Part shown: in pieces, positions 8,853-17,576 of the stretch
Layout of the letters: every line of letters begins with the position of its first letter
Position numbering within the stretch: position 1 is the first letter of the stretch
Assembly: GCF_008727795.1 (NCBI RefSeq)
Contig: NZ_CP044222.1
Span: 1,798,001-1,862,000 of the forward strand
DNA length: 64,000 nucleotides
Reading direction: 5' to 3'
DNA from: Nitrincola iocasae
GTDB taxonomy: Bacteria; Pseudomonadota; Gammaproteobacteria; Pseudomonadales; Balneatricaceae
The notes under the pieces: generated by a model
Database searches by the model: none
Told to the model about the DNA's origin: nothing
What the model saw: the letters and a program-made list of their open reading frames with translations, nothing else
Program-made: the position numbers and the translations under genes

Positions 8853-9033
8853 GAAATTGCTGGATATACTGGTTTGCCCAGTGTCCAAAGCACCGCTTGA
8901 GTACAATAAAGATTCTAATGAGCTGATCTGTCGTGCCAGTGGACTGGCTTATCCGATTCGTGATGATATTCCGGTATTGCTGGAAACAGAAGCACGTACG
9001 CTGACAACAGAAGAACGACTGAAAGAGAAGTAA
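8845..9033 (+). CDS. Trm112/YcaR family small protein
   Basis: The protein has 62 residues from ATG 8845. A longer frame reaching back to 8734 would lie inside lpxK and is not credible. The sequence MDKKLLDILVCPVSKAPLEY is the YcaR/Trm112 signature; only one of the two zinc-type cysteines (C11) is followed by the usual partner region, and a second cysteine occurs at ELICRASG. Members are small Trm112-like scaffolds between lpxK and kdsB in many gammaproteobacteria. Their partner in this setting is not firmly known. It overlaps lpxK by 8 bases and ends 4 bases before kdsB. Confidence 0.9.
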   Translation: MDKKLLDILVCPVSKAPLEYNKDSNELICRASGLAYPIRDDIPVLLETEARTLTTEERLKEK

Positions 9034-9037
9034 TACG

Positions 9038-9811
9038 ATGGGATTTTCTGTGGTGATACCGGCGCGCTTTGCCTCCAGTCGTTTTCCTGGTAAGCCGCTC
9101 GCCGATCTGCTGGGTAAGCCAATGCTTCAGCATGTCTATGAACGTGCCTGTGAAAGTGAGGCGCTAAGGGTCATCATAGCCACCGATGATCAGCGCATTG
9201 CTGATGCAGCGAAAGCCTTTGGTGCTGAGGTCTGCATGACCTCCTCTGACCATCCATCCGGTACTGATCGCTTGCAAGAGGTGGTGCAGTCACTGGGGTT
9301 TTATGCCGATGACATTGTAGTAAATGTTCAGGGTGATGAGCCGTTGATTCCACCACGCATTATTAATCAGGTGGCGCATAATTTAATGGCGATGCCGGAA
9401 GCCGGTATTGCTACGCTGTCTGAACCTATCGAATCGATTGGTGCGTTGATGAATCCCAATGTCGTCAAGGTGATCAGTGATCGTCAGGGTATGGCACTTT
9501 ATTTCAGCCGTGCCACGTTACCCTGGCCACGCAATGCGTTCCAGTCTGGTGATCACTCAGTGATGCCTGAAGGCTTCTCCTGGCAACGCCATATCGGTCT
9601 ATATGCTTATAGAGTACGCCTGCTGAATGATTTTGTGACCTGGCCACCGGCTGCTCTGGAAGAGGTTGAGTGTCTTGAGCAGTTACGCGCACTCTGGAAC
9701 GGTGTCCGTATTCATGTAGCACCAGCCGATGAGGCACCTCCCACCGGAGTGGACACGCCGGAAGATCTTGAAAGGGTTCGCGAATGGTTGGTGCAGCAGG
9801 CAGCTCACTAA
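9038..9811 (+). CDS. kdsB: 3-deoxy-manno-octulosonate cytidylyltransferase KdsB
   Basis: The protein has 257 residues, normal for KdsB. The nucleotide-binding start is VVIPARFASSRFPGKPL, followed by IATDD, HPSGTDRLQEV and VNVQGDEPLIPP, the metal/sugar-binding blocks. It activates KDO as CMP-KDO for lipopolysaccharide core assembly in the cytoplasm. Its TAA stop shares one base with the ATG of murB (TAATG), so the two are coupled. It lies in the lpxK operon, consistent with coordinated envelope synthesis. Confidence 0.96.
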   Translation: MGFSVVIPARFASSRFPGKPLADLLGKPMLQHVYERACESEALRVIIATDDQRIADAAKAFGAEVCMTSSDHPSGTDRLQEVVQSLGFYADDIVVNVQGDEPLIPPRIINQVAHNLMAMPEAGIATLSEPIESIGALMNPNVVKVISDRQGMALYFSRATLPWPRNAFQSGDHSVMPEGFSWQRHIGLYAYRVRLLNDFVTWPPAALEEVECLEQLRALWNGVRIHVAPADEAPPTGVDTPEDLERVREWLVQQAAH

Positions 9812-10836
9812 TGCTTGGTTTACAAAAGCAGATATCACTTCGGGCGTTAAACAGTTTTGGTTTCGATAGTGTGGCTGAACGCTACACTGAAATTACGCAA
9901 AAGGCACAAATACCGGCGCTTATCGATTACTGTCAGGAGCATGCCTTGCCTTGTTTGCTCCTGGGTGGTGGCAGTAATCTGGTACTATCTGCACACGTAC
10001 CCGGCGTGGTTGCGCGGATCAGGCTTCAGGGTATCGAAGTCATTTCTAGGAGTCAGCAAACTGTTCGTGTGCGCGTTGCAGCTGGAGAGCCTTGGCATGA
10101 AACTGTGTCCTGGCTGCTGGACCAGGGGTTCTATGGGCTAGAAAATCTGGCGTTGATACCCGGTACCGTGGGTGCTTCCCCGGTACAAAATATTGGTGCC
10201 TACGGGGTTGAGCTCAAAGATCGTGTCACCGCCGTTAACGTATATGACACGCTACAAAGGCAATTTACACAACTGTCGCCATCCGAGTGTCAGTTCAGTT
10301 ATCGTGACAGCCTGTTCAAATCAGTTGAGCCTGGGCGCTATATCATTACCTCGGTTGAATTTGAGCTGTTTCTTACGCCTGATCATTTAGTGTTAAATTA
10401 TCAGGCACTGCAGGAAACCTGCACAACCTTAGCGGGCTCTCTGGCCATAACGCCAAGGCATCTATTTGACGCTGTGTGTCAGCTGCGCCGGAGTAAATTG
10501 CCTGATCCGGCAACATTAGGTAATGCAGGCAGTTTTTTTAAAAATCCACACGTAAATGAAGTTAAGTTTCAGGCGCTTAAGCAGACTTTCTCTAGCCTGG
10601 TCGCCTATCCAGAGGGAGCAGGTTATAAGCTGGCAGCCGGTTGGCTCATTGAGTCCTGTGGCTGGAAGGGTAAGCAGTTTGGGCAAGTCGGTGTGTATGC
10701 CAGGCAGTCTCTGGTTCTGGTAAATTATGGCGGGGGAGATCGTTCGCAGATTGAAGCCCTGGCGCTACAGATACAGGATGCAGTTTATAGCATTTTCGGT
10801 GTTTGGCTGGAACCTGAACCGCGTTACTATCCTTAA
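9811..10836 (+). CDS. murB: UDP-N-acetylenolpyruvoylglucosamine reductase MurB
   Basis: The protein has 341 residues from ATG 9811; an upstream in-frame start at 9784 would sit inside kdsB. The FAD-binding PCMH blocks are LLGGGSNLVLS (about 50-60) and IPGTVGASPVQNIGAYG, with YRDSLFK and the C-terminal GNAGSFFKNP. The serine of GSFFKNP is the usual proton donor for type I MurB, and the long extra loop (YRDSLFKS region) fits type I. It reduces UDP-GlcNAc-enolpyruvate to UDP-MurNAc. A low-molecular-weight phosphatase gene sits between kdsB and murB in Pseudomonas as I recall, but not here. Confidence 0.95.
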   Translation: MLGLQKQISLRALNSFGFDSVAERYTEITQKAQIPALIDYCQEHALPCLLLGGGSNLVLSAHVPGVVARIRLQGIEVISRSQQTVRVRVAAGEPWHETVSWLLDQGFYGLENLALIPGTVGASPVQNIGAYGVELKDRVTAVNVYDTLQRQFTQLSPSECQFSYRDSLFKSVEPGRYIITSVEFELFLTPDHLVLNYQALQETCTTLAGSLAITPRHLFDAVCQLRRSKLPDPATLGNAGSFFKNPHVNEVKFQALKQTFSSLVAYPEGAGYKLAAGWLIESCGWKGKQFGQVGVYARQSLVLVNYGGGDRSQIEALALQIQDAVYSIFGVWLEPEPRYYP

Positions 10837-10885
10837 TCCAGGTTATACCGGACGGAGTTATCTGTCCGCTCTCTCTGTATATAAG

Positions 10886-10911
10886 AAGGACGGGTATAAA
10901 ACCCGCCCTTT
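10886..10911. terminator. Hairpin between convergent murB and rne
   Basis: AAGGACGGGT at 10886-10895 pairs with ACCCGCCCTT at 10901-10910 with one mismatch and a 5-base loop. Only short T runs follow on either strand, so it is a weak bidirectional terminator candidate serving both convergent genes. Confidence 0.5.
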
Positions 10912-10918
10912 AAGCTCA

Positions 10919-13912
10919 TCAAGAGCTACTATCGCTGCCTTCTTCTGAAGGCTGAGTTTGACGCTTCAAGCGAGGATCATTGGGAGCTCGGCGGCTGGGG
11001 CGACGTGTCTGAGGCTTTTCGGCTTCAGTTACTGGCTCCGTTTCCTGTGTTTCCGGTGCTTTGGAGTCTGACTCAGTATTTACCTCGTCACTCTGAGGTG
11101 CGGCTTCTGTGTCCAGGCTGACTGGTGTTTCTGTAGCGGGGGGCTCTGCAACCTCTTTGGCAATTTCTACGTCAGGTGTTGGCTCCACATCCGCTGTTGG
11201 CTCGACCTCCGCTGTTGGCTCGACCTCCGCTGTTGGCTCGACCTCCGCTGTTGGAGTATCAGCTTCGGTGGCTTTATCTGCTACTGCAACTTCTTCAGTT
11301 TTAGTAATTGCAGTTGTTTCTGTTGTGTCAGCTTCCTGAGTGCTTTGTTCCTCGGTAGCATCAGTCCCAACAGGGGGGGCAGCAGATTCCTTAACAGATT
11401 CGTCAGTCTCAGTGGTCTGTTGTGTTTCTGTAGTTTCTACAGAAACAGCGGGTTCGATGTTTTCAGTAGTGGCTGTTACATCGCTTTCTGCTTCACTCAC
11501 CTGAGTTGAGTCCGTCTGCTCTTCGCTTGCTTGCTGAGTAATGGGCTGTTCTGTCGTAGATTCCTGCAAATCCGTGCTTTCTACCTGTTCAGCTGTATCG
11601 GCAGAGATGTTTGCTGTGCTGAGTGTCGTATCCTGCTCTGGAGTCTGTGGATTCGATGTGACTGCCTCAGTTTCAGTATCTGTAACAGCCAGTGTGCGTT
11701 TAGCGGTCCGCTCGCCAGTACGACGACGACGCCCACGTTGACGACTGCGGCTATTATCTGCGTCTGAACGGTCTTTATCTGCGCTGCTCTCCTGCTTGTC
11801 GGCAGTAGCATCCTGTGGCTGCTCGGTGGTCAGTTCCGTCTCAACAACTGTTTGCTCGGATGATTCAGGTTTATCCTGGCGGCGCTTGTCGTTGTTACGA
11901 CGGCGACGACGCGGACGTGGCGTGGTTTCATCCTGAGTCGGTTTTTCACCAATCGGTGGTAGATTCTGCTCCGGTTCAATGGTGATGACTTCTTCCTGGC
12001 GTTCATCACGACTGCGATCACGGCGTTTGTCGTTATCTTTAGGACGACGACGACGCTTGTCACCCTGTTGAGTCTGGCGGGAACTCTGTCGGCGACTATC
12101 GGGTTCAGAGCGTTTGCTGCGCTCTTCTGCGGATTTCTGAGGGGTCGCCTGTTTGGGTGCCGTATCCTTTGCAGGGGAGGGTAAGAACAGGGTTTTCAGC
12201 GTCGACATCACGCGGCTGGCAAAAGAGCTGCCGCTGCTGACCGGGGCTTTTGTAGCCGGAGTGCTACTAGGTGTGCTTATCGCCTGTGCCGGAGCTTCTG
12301 TGGTAACAGACTGCTTGCGCTCAGGTGGCACGATGGTTTTAACTGCCGCTTCCTCACGTTTTATCGGTTTGCGGCTGTTGTCATCTGCATCCTGTTGCGG
12401 TTCAGGCTTGCTGAAGCTGGTGTTTTCAGTTGTCGCAATCGTATGATCATCGCGAAGTCTCACGACTTCATAGTGAGGCGTTTCCATGTTTGGATTGGGT
12501 ACGATAACAACCTGAACGTCGTGGCGGCGTTCTATCGCATGGACTTCGGCACGCTTTTCATTCAGCAGGAATGTAGCCACACTGACTGGCAGAATCGCGC
12601 GGATCTGTGCGGTGCGATCTTTAGAGGATTCTTCCTCGATCAGTCGCATGATGGACAGAGCCAGTGAGCCGGTATCGCGAATAACTCCAGTGCCGTTACA
12701 GCGTGGGCAAACACTGCCGCGCGTTTCGCTGAGAGAGGGGCGTAGACGCTGACGCGACATTTCCAGCAGGCCGAAACGTGAAATACGACCCATCTGGACA
12801 CGGGCACGATCCACTTTCAACGCATCACGTAAGCGGTTTTCCACTTCGCGCTGGTTCTTGATCGGGGTCATATCGATAAAGTCGATAACGATCAGGCCGC
12901 CGATATCGCGCAGGCGTAGCTGGCGGGCAATTTCATCTGCCGCTTCCAGATTAGTGTTCAGCGCGGTTTCTTCAATATCACTGCCGCGTGTTGCACGGGC
13001 TGAGTTGATATCGATAGATACCAGGGCTTCAGTCGGGTCTATAACGATAGAGCCACCGGAAGGTAATTGTACTTCGCGCTCAAACGCCGTTTCGATCTGA
13101 CTTTCGATCTGGAAACGGTTAAACAGCGGCGTTTCTTCTTTATACAGCTTAATGCGGCTTTCGAAGGTCGGGATAACCTGGCGCACAAACTGCAATGCCT
13201 GTTCATAGACTTCCGGGCTATCGATCAGGACTTCGCCAATGTCAGCGCGAAGGTAGTCACGAATCGCGCGGATTACTACGCCACTTTCCTGGTATACCAG
13301 GAAGGGTGCTCTGCGTTGGTTAACTTCGAGGATGGCATCCCAAAGGGTGGTGAGGTAATCCAGGTCCCACTGCAGCTCTTCACTGCTGCGACCGATACCG
13401 GCGGTGCGGATGATGACACCCATATTGTCAGGAACTTTAACACCGGACAGGGCCTCTTTGAGCTGAGCGCGATCATCACCTTCGATACGGCGGGAAATAC
13501 CACCCGCCCGTGGGTTGTTCGGCATCAGTACCAGGTAACGACCCGCCAGGCTGATAAAGGTGGTTAATGCCGCACCTTTATTGCCACGCTCTTCTTTGTC
13601 GACCTGCACAAAAACTTCAGTACCTTCCTTGACGACTTCACGGATATTCGGACGTTGTCCGCGTTCCGGAGATTTACTGAAGTATTCGCGGGAGATCTCT
13701 TTTAATGGCAGGAAACCATGGCGGTCGGCGCCATAATCGACGAAAGCGGCTTCAAGGCTGGGTTCAACCCGGGTGATGCGACCTTTATAGATGTTGGCTT
13801 TCTTCTGTTCACGGCTATCAGATTCCATGTCCAGATCATATAGGCGTTGGCCATCAACAAGCGCAACACGCACCTCTTCCGACTGAGTTGCGTTAATCAG
13901 CATTCTTTTCAT
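10919..13912 (-). CDS. rne: Ribonuclease E
   Basis: The protein has 997 residues from ATG 13912 (MKRMLINATQSEEVRVALVD), matching the E. coli start; a longer frame to 13948 adds unrelated residues. Parts: S1/RNase H-like region (about 1-215, with ANIYKGRITRVEPSLEAAFV), 5' sensor and DNase I-like catalytic region (VSIDINSARAT, IVIDFIDM), the Zn-link CPRCNGTG (about residue 405), and a long unstructured C-terminal half. That half holds Arg-rich blocks (RQRGRRRRTG, RPRRRRRNN) and acidic Thr/Glu/Pro-rich stretches, ending near RAPNDPRLKRQ. It is the membrane-bound endonuclease that initiates mRNA decay and processes rRNA and tRNA. It is divergent from rluC. A tandem repeat lies in the tail (11183-11254). 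Confidence 0.96.
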   Translation of the reverse strand: MKRMLINATQSEEVRVALVDGQRLYDLDMESDSREQKKANIYKGRITRVEPSLEAAFVDYGADRHGFLPLKEISREYFSKSPERGQRPNIREVVKEGTEVFVQVDKEERGNKGAALTTFISLAGRYLVLMPNNPRAGGISRRIEGDDRAQLKEALSGVKVPDNMGVIIRTAGIGRSSEELQWDLDYLTTLWDAILEVNQRRAPFLVYQESGVVIRAIRDYLRADIGEVLIDSPEVYEQALQFVRQVIPTFESRIKLYKEETPLFNRFQIESQIETAFEREVQLPSGGSIVIDPTEALVSIDINSARATRGSDIEETALNTNLEAADEIARQLRLRDIGGLIVIDFIDMTPIKNQREVENRLRDALKVDRARVQMGRISRFGLLEMSRQRLRPSLSETRGSVCPRCNGTGVIRDTGSLALSIMRLIEEESSKDRTAQIRAILPVSVATFLLNEKRAEVHAIERRHDVQVVIVPNPNMETPHYEVVRLRDDHTIATTENTSFSKPEPQQDADDNSRKPIKREEAAVKTIVPPERKQSVTTEAPAQAISTPSSTPATKAPVSSGSSFASRVMSTLKTLFLPSPAKDTAPKQATPQKSAEERSKRSEPDSRRQSSRQTQQGDKRRRRPKDNDKRRDRSRDERQEEVITIEPEQNLPPIGEKPTQDETTPRPRRRRRNNDKRRQDKPESSEQTVVETELTTEQPQDATADKQESSADKDRSDADNSRSRQRGRRRRTGERTAKRTLAVTDTETEAVTSNPQTPEQDTTLSTANISADTAEQVESTDLQESTTEQPITQQASEEQTDSTQVSEAESDVTATTENIEPAVSVETTETQQTTETDESVKESAAPPVGTDATEEQSTQEADTTETTAITKTEEVAVADKATEADTPTAEVEPTAEVEPTAEVEPTADVEPTPDVEIAKEVAEPPATETPVSLDTEAAPQSDEVNTESDSKAPETQETEPVTEAEKPQTRRPSRRAPNDPRLKRQTQPSEEGSDSSS
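11183..11254. repeat. Four 18-bp tandem repeats in the rne tail
   Basis: The unit CTCGACCTCCGCTGTTGG occurs exactly at 11201-11218, 11219-11236 and 11237-11254, with a two-base variant at 11183-11200. On the coding (minus) strand it encodes the six-residue period VEPTAE in the disordered acidic region of RNase E. The length is a multiple of three, so copy-number change would keep the frame. Confidence 0.9.
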
Positions 13913-14380
13913 GTTGTTATGCGTTCTCAAAAACGTAACGCATTGCACCCCGTTCGCGTTGAGCCGAGCAGGTGAAAGTAAAGTCCAGTCTTTGTGACCG
14001 GCTGTCGCTATCGGCGAATGCAGCCGCAGGGCAGACAGTGTCTGCCAAACATGTCGGCGGTGAAGGAAACGTTAACCAATGTGGTTATTCTGTATGCCTT
14101 GTGTCTGCGTTTAAGCAGTTTCCGGGTTAACGTGCATCTTCACCTCCAACCGGACCCTCGCTCTTGCAAAGGTGGTGAAAGCGTTACTTCAAATTCTGTT
14201 TTAATTTCAAATGAAATCAGTTAATGCTACTTGCACACAGGCAACGATGGATTGAAAAAGTTCAGATATAAACGTCACCGGTTGCCCTGATTCGAAAATA
14301 GCTAAAGCCAACGGCCAGCAGCATCGGTAGAATATATCAGTAAAGCAACATTGCATCAATCAGTGAGATCGAATCAGGAT
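13913..14380. promoter_or_regulatory. rne-rluC divergent intergenic region, probable long rne 5' UTR
   Basis: These 468 bases hold no gene I can support. Just upstream of the rne start, ATGCGTT at 13919-13925 can pair with AACGCAT at 13937-13943 (7-bp stem). In E. coli, rne has a long structured leader through which RNase E represses its own synthesis, so a similar leader is likely here, but I cannot match the E. coli hairpins by eye. The right end should carry the rluC promoter. Confidence 0.5.
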
Positions 14381-15349
14381 ATGCCAGATAGCAAAGATCA
14401 AGCCCCGCGCCCAAGTGTACGCTTCATTACAGTTGCAGATGACAGAGACGGACAGCGCATCGATAATTTTTTACGCACGGAACTCAAAGGCGTGCCCAAG
14501 ACGCTGTTATACAGAATCTTGCGTAAGGGTGAAATCCGGGTAAACAAGAAACGCGTCAAGCCAGATTATAAGCTCAAGGCTGGTGATGAGTTGCGTATTC
14601 CACCTATCCGAATTCCGGAGCAGAATGAGCCTGTGCCTGTGGGTCGCAGCCTGGCCGAACATCTTGAGTCGGCGGTGCTTTATGAAACTGATGCACTGAT
14701 TGTTATGAACAAGCCCTCCGGGTTGGCTGTGCATGGGGGCAGTGGTATCAATAATGGTTTGATCGAAGCGTTGCGGCAGATACGTCCCCAGGCGCGCTTT
14801 CTTGAGCTGGTGCATCGGCTGGACAGAGATACCTCTGGCTGCATTATGGTGGCAAAAAAACGCAGCATGTTGCGTTACCTGCATGAGGGGTTGCGTGAAA
14901 AACGTATTCATAAAGTCTATCACGCGCTGGTTAGTGGTAAGTGGCCTAACCGACGCCAGCGCATTAATGCACCCTTGTTGCGGGATGAATTGAAGTCCGG
15001 TGAGCGGATTGTGCGGGTGCAGCCAGAAGGTAAAGAGTCAATTACCGATTTCCAGGTTTTGCGCCGTTTTGGTGACCTGGCTACCCTGGTTGAGGCCTGT
15101 CCTTTAACCGGTCGTACTCATCAGATTCGGGTGCATAGCCAGTTTAGCGGTTTTCCTATTATTGGCGATGCGAAATACGGTGTGGATACAGCCAATGCCC
15201 AAATGCGCTCAATGGGGCTGAAACGGTTGATGTTGCATGCCGCAGAACTCAGGCTGACTTTACCCGATGGTGAGTTGTTGAGGGTTCAGGCGGATTATGA
15301 TGCGGAAATGGCTCAGGCAATCGATACACTGGTTAATGCAACAGCTTAA
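14381..15349 (+). CDS. rluC: 23S rRNA pseudouridine synthase RluC
   Basis: The protein has 322 residues from ATG 14381 (MPDSKDQAPRPS). A TTG start at 14351 is possible but has no better support. An S4 RNA-binding domain covers about 22-85 (DGQRIDNFLRTELKGVPK, KGEIRVNKKRVKPDYKL). The RluA-family catalytic domain has HRLDRDTSG near residue 148, whose aspartate is the nucleophile. The C-terminal block LTGRTHQIRVH is also present. It modifies uridines in 23S rRNA (positions 955, 2504 and 2580 in E. coli). Divergence from rne is a conserved arrangement in gammaproteobacteria. Confidence 0.94.
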   Translation: MPDSKDQAPRPSVRFITVADDRDGQRIDNFLRTELKGVPKTLLYRILRKGEIRVNKKRVKPDYKLKAGDELRIPPIRIPEQNEPVPVGRSLAEHLESAVLYETDALIVMNKPSGLAVHGGSGINNGLIEALRQIRPQARFLELVHRLDRDTSGCIMVAKKRSMLRYLHEGLREKRIHKVYHALVSGKWPNRRQRINAPLLRDELKSGERIVRVQPEGKESITDFQVLRRFGDLATLVEACPLTGRTHQIRVHSQFSGFPIIGDAKYGVDTANAQMRSMGLKRLMLHAAELRLTLPDGELLRVQADYDAEMAQAIDTLVNATA

Positions 15350-15492
15350 GTATTGGGGGCACTCAAAGTCGTGTGGGTAGCTATGACTATATGTCTTGCA
15401 AAAAACAAGGTTAATTTGGTCTCCTGGTTGGATTGCGTATTTCCGCAAGGTTATAATAGCCGCCTTTCGGAAATGCCAACCACGGGATTACA

Positions 15493-16101
15493 ATGACCGC
15501 ACTTGATGAAATTCACCAGTTCCTTCCCTGTGTAACCCCTGATCGTTGGATAGATGAAGCAGTTAAGCCTGAAAATCTTTGCTTGCTACTGACCGATCAT
15601 GCCCACTGCGAAAAGAAAGCAGCGTCAACTGCCATGACCCTGATGTTCCGCTACGTAGATCGCCCTGATCTGCTGAATAAAATGTCCAGACTGGCTCGCG
15701 AGGAGTTGATTCATTTTGAGCAGGTGCTGGCGATCATGCAGGAGCGGGGGATGGTATATGATCATTTATCCTCATCACGCTATGCGGCAGGTCTAAGAAA
15801 GCACGTCAGAACCTCGGAGCCGGGGCGGCTGATTGATGTGTTGATCATCGGTGCTTTGATAGAAGCGCGCTCCTGTGAGCGTTTTGCCAAGCTGGCACCG
15901 TTTCTGGATGAACAATTGGCAAAATTCTATCGTTCATTGTTGAAGTCCGAATCACGACATTATCAGGACTATCTGCACCTGGCGCGTGAGTATGCAGGTG
16001 AACCGATTGACGGGCGCATCGATTTCTTCTGTGAAGTTGAGCGAGAATTGATCGAAGCAGAGGATGAGGAGTTCCGCTTTCATAGCGGCACCCCTGTATA
16101 G
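15493..16101 (+). CDS. miaE: tRNA-(ms2io6A37) hydroxylase MiaE
   Basis: The protein has 202 residues. Four-helix-bundle di-iron motifs are visible: HAHCEKKA (ExxH-type element near residue 37), AREELIHFEQV (EExxH, near 75), LIEARSCERF (near 120) and KSESRHYQDYL (ExxxH, near 155). MiaE uses O2 to hydroxylate the isopentenyl group of ms2i6A37 in tRNAs reading U-starting codons. All expected iron-ligand positions appear present. It is a single gene, convergent with lpxH, and lies between rluC and lpxH. Confidence 0.92.
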   Translation: MTALDEIHQFLPCVTPDRWIDEAVKPENLCLLLTDHAHCEKKAASTAMTLMFRYVDRPDLLNKMSRLAREELIHFEQVLAIMQERGMVYDHLSSSRYAAGLRKHVRTSEPGRLIDVLIIGALIEARSCERFAKLAPFLDEQLAKFYRSLLKSESRHYQDYLHLAREYAGEPIDGRIDFFCEVERELIEAEDEEFRFHSGTPV

Positions 16102-16120
16102 ATACACCCAATAAACTGGA

Positions 16121-16846
16121 TCAGATAGCGAAGGAGAGCAGTCGGGTGCCGGTGGTATCGGCCTTGATATACCAGCCTTTCTTACCCCAGTCACCGAGAA
16201 CCATGCGCTCGGCCATTCCACTGGTGAGCTCCAGTTGATGAACTGCCGGGCGGTGGGTGTGGCCGTGGATCAGGCGGCTGACAGCAGCTTTTTCCATGAC
16301 CTGTTGTACCGTAGCGGGACTGACATCCATGATCGCATCAGTTTTTGCAGCGCCCTGTTTTTTACTTTCCGTCCGTAGTTGCTCGGCAATGGCAATACGT
16401 TCATCAACGGATTTGTGTAAAAAGGCCTGTTGCCAGTCCGGGTCTCTAACCTGTTGACGAAACGCCTGATAGGCCGTGTCATCGGTGCAGAGCTGGTCGC
16501 CATGCATCAGTAGCGTCATCACGCCGTCAGGAAAGCGTAGCTTGAAGGCTTCCGGTAGCAGTTGCGTGCCCGCCTGTTTGAGCCATTGCTGGCCCACCAG
16601 AAAATCCCGGTTACCGGCCTGGAAAAACAGCTGTATACCACGATCACTTAAACCATGCAGTTGCTCTGCCAGCTGCTCAGCTCCAGGCAGAGGGGCATCA
16701 TCACCTATCCAGTACTCAAACAGATCACCCAGCAGATACAGTTGCTGACAATCGCGATCGAGGTTGTCGAGGAAGCGACTTAACCCGGCCGACAAATCCG
16801 GTCGGCCAGGCTGCAAGTGAATATCAGAGATCAGTATCAGCGACAT
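16121..16846 (-). CDS. lpxH: UDP-2,3-diacylglucosamine diphosphatase LpxH
   Basis: The protein has 241 residues. The metallophosphoesterase motifs in order are SDIHL (D8, H10), GDLFEYWIGDD (near 41), GNRDFL (near 79), MHGDQLCTDD (near 114) and HGHTHRP (near 195), giving a complete dinuclear metal site. It hydrolyses UDP-2,3-diacylglucosamine to lipid X in the lipid A pathway at the inner-membrane face. It lies 11 bases downstream of ppiB on the same strand, so the pair is probably an operon, as in Pseudomonas. The tail VLGDWGKKGWYIK is typical. Confidence 0.95.
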   Translation of the reverse strand: MSLILISDIHLQPGRPDLSAGLSRFLDNLDRDCQQLYLLGDLFEYWIGDDAPLPGAEQLAEQLHGLSDRGIQLFFQAGNRDFLVGQQWLKQAGTQLLPEAFKLRFPDGVMTLLMHGDQLCTDDTAYQAFRQQVRDPDWQQAFLHKSVDERIAIAEQLRTESKKQGAAKTDAIMDVSPATVQQVMEKAAVSRLIHGHTHRPAVHQLELTSGMAERMVLGDWGKKGWYIKADTTGTRLLSFAI

Positions 16847-16857
16847 AAATTGATTGG

Positions 16858-17367
16858 TTATTCAGCGTCGGAGACGTCCACGATCTCAGCGGAGACGATG
16901 ATAACATCTTCAACTGGCACATCTTGATGCCCCGCGCGAGAAGTGGTCTTTACCTGTTTGATTTTATTGACTACTTCCATGCCCTCGGTAACTTTGCCAA
17001 ACACCGCATAACCCCAACCCTGAGAGGTTTTGGCAGTGTGGTTAAGGAAGCTGTTGTCTGACAGGTTGATAAAGAACTGTGCAGATGCTGAGTGAGGATC
17101 CATGGTGCGGGCCATGGCGATCGTACCGGTATCATTAGTCAGGCCGTTATCAGCTTCATTTTCGATGCTGTCTTTGGTGTCTTTTTGCAGCATGTCTGGT
17201 TCAAAACCACCGCCCTGGATCATAAAACCATCGATGACACGATGAAAAATGACGCCATCATAAAAACCATCTTTTACATAGGCTTCAAAATTAGCGGCTG
17301 TTTTAGGCGCTTTTTCATAATTCAGTTCAAGGGTGATGTCGCCGTGGTTAGTGTGCAAAATAATCAT
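16858..17367 (-). CDS. ppiB: Cytoplasmic peptidyl-prolyl cis-trans isomerase B (cyclophilin)
   Basis: The protein has 169 residues with no signal peptide, so it should be cytoplasmic. Active-site blocks are FHRVIDGFMIQGG (catalytic Arg in FHR), MARTMDPHSASAQFFINL and WGYAVFGKVTEGM. It is a cyclophilin that speeds proline isomerisation during folding. It is divergent from glnS, with 209 bases between them, and leads the ppiB-lpxH pair. Confidence 0.95.
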   Translation of the reverse strand: MIILHTNHGDITLELNYEKAPKTAANFEAYVKDGFYDGVIFHRVIDGFMIQGGGFEPDMLQKDTKDSIENEADNGLTNDTGTIAMARTMDPHSASAQFFINLSDNSFLNHTAKTSQGWGYAVFGKVTEGMEVVNKIKQVKTTSRAGHQDVPVEDVIIVSAEIVDVSDAE

Positions 17368-17576
17368 TATGTAAATCCTGCTGTGCTGAATAAGGCCGTT
17401 ATTATACGCAAGTCTGCCTTTGCTGCATCTTAACTAAAGCAATTTTCGTCAGTTTTAATATAGTAATCACCCGTACTGGGCCGTGCTTTACCTGCCGCAG
17501 TCAGTTTATAATAGGCGGTTAATGTCAGTGATAGCCGAACTGCTATCCGTTTCATCAGCCAGTATAAGTTGCCCCT

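Noticed and set aside
11109..11767. Plus-strand Ser/Val/Ala-rich open frames opposite the rne tail
   Set aside because: They are antisense shadows of the repetitive Thr/Glu/Pro-rich tail of RNase E.
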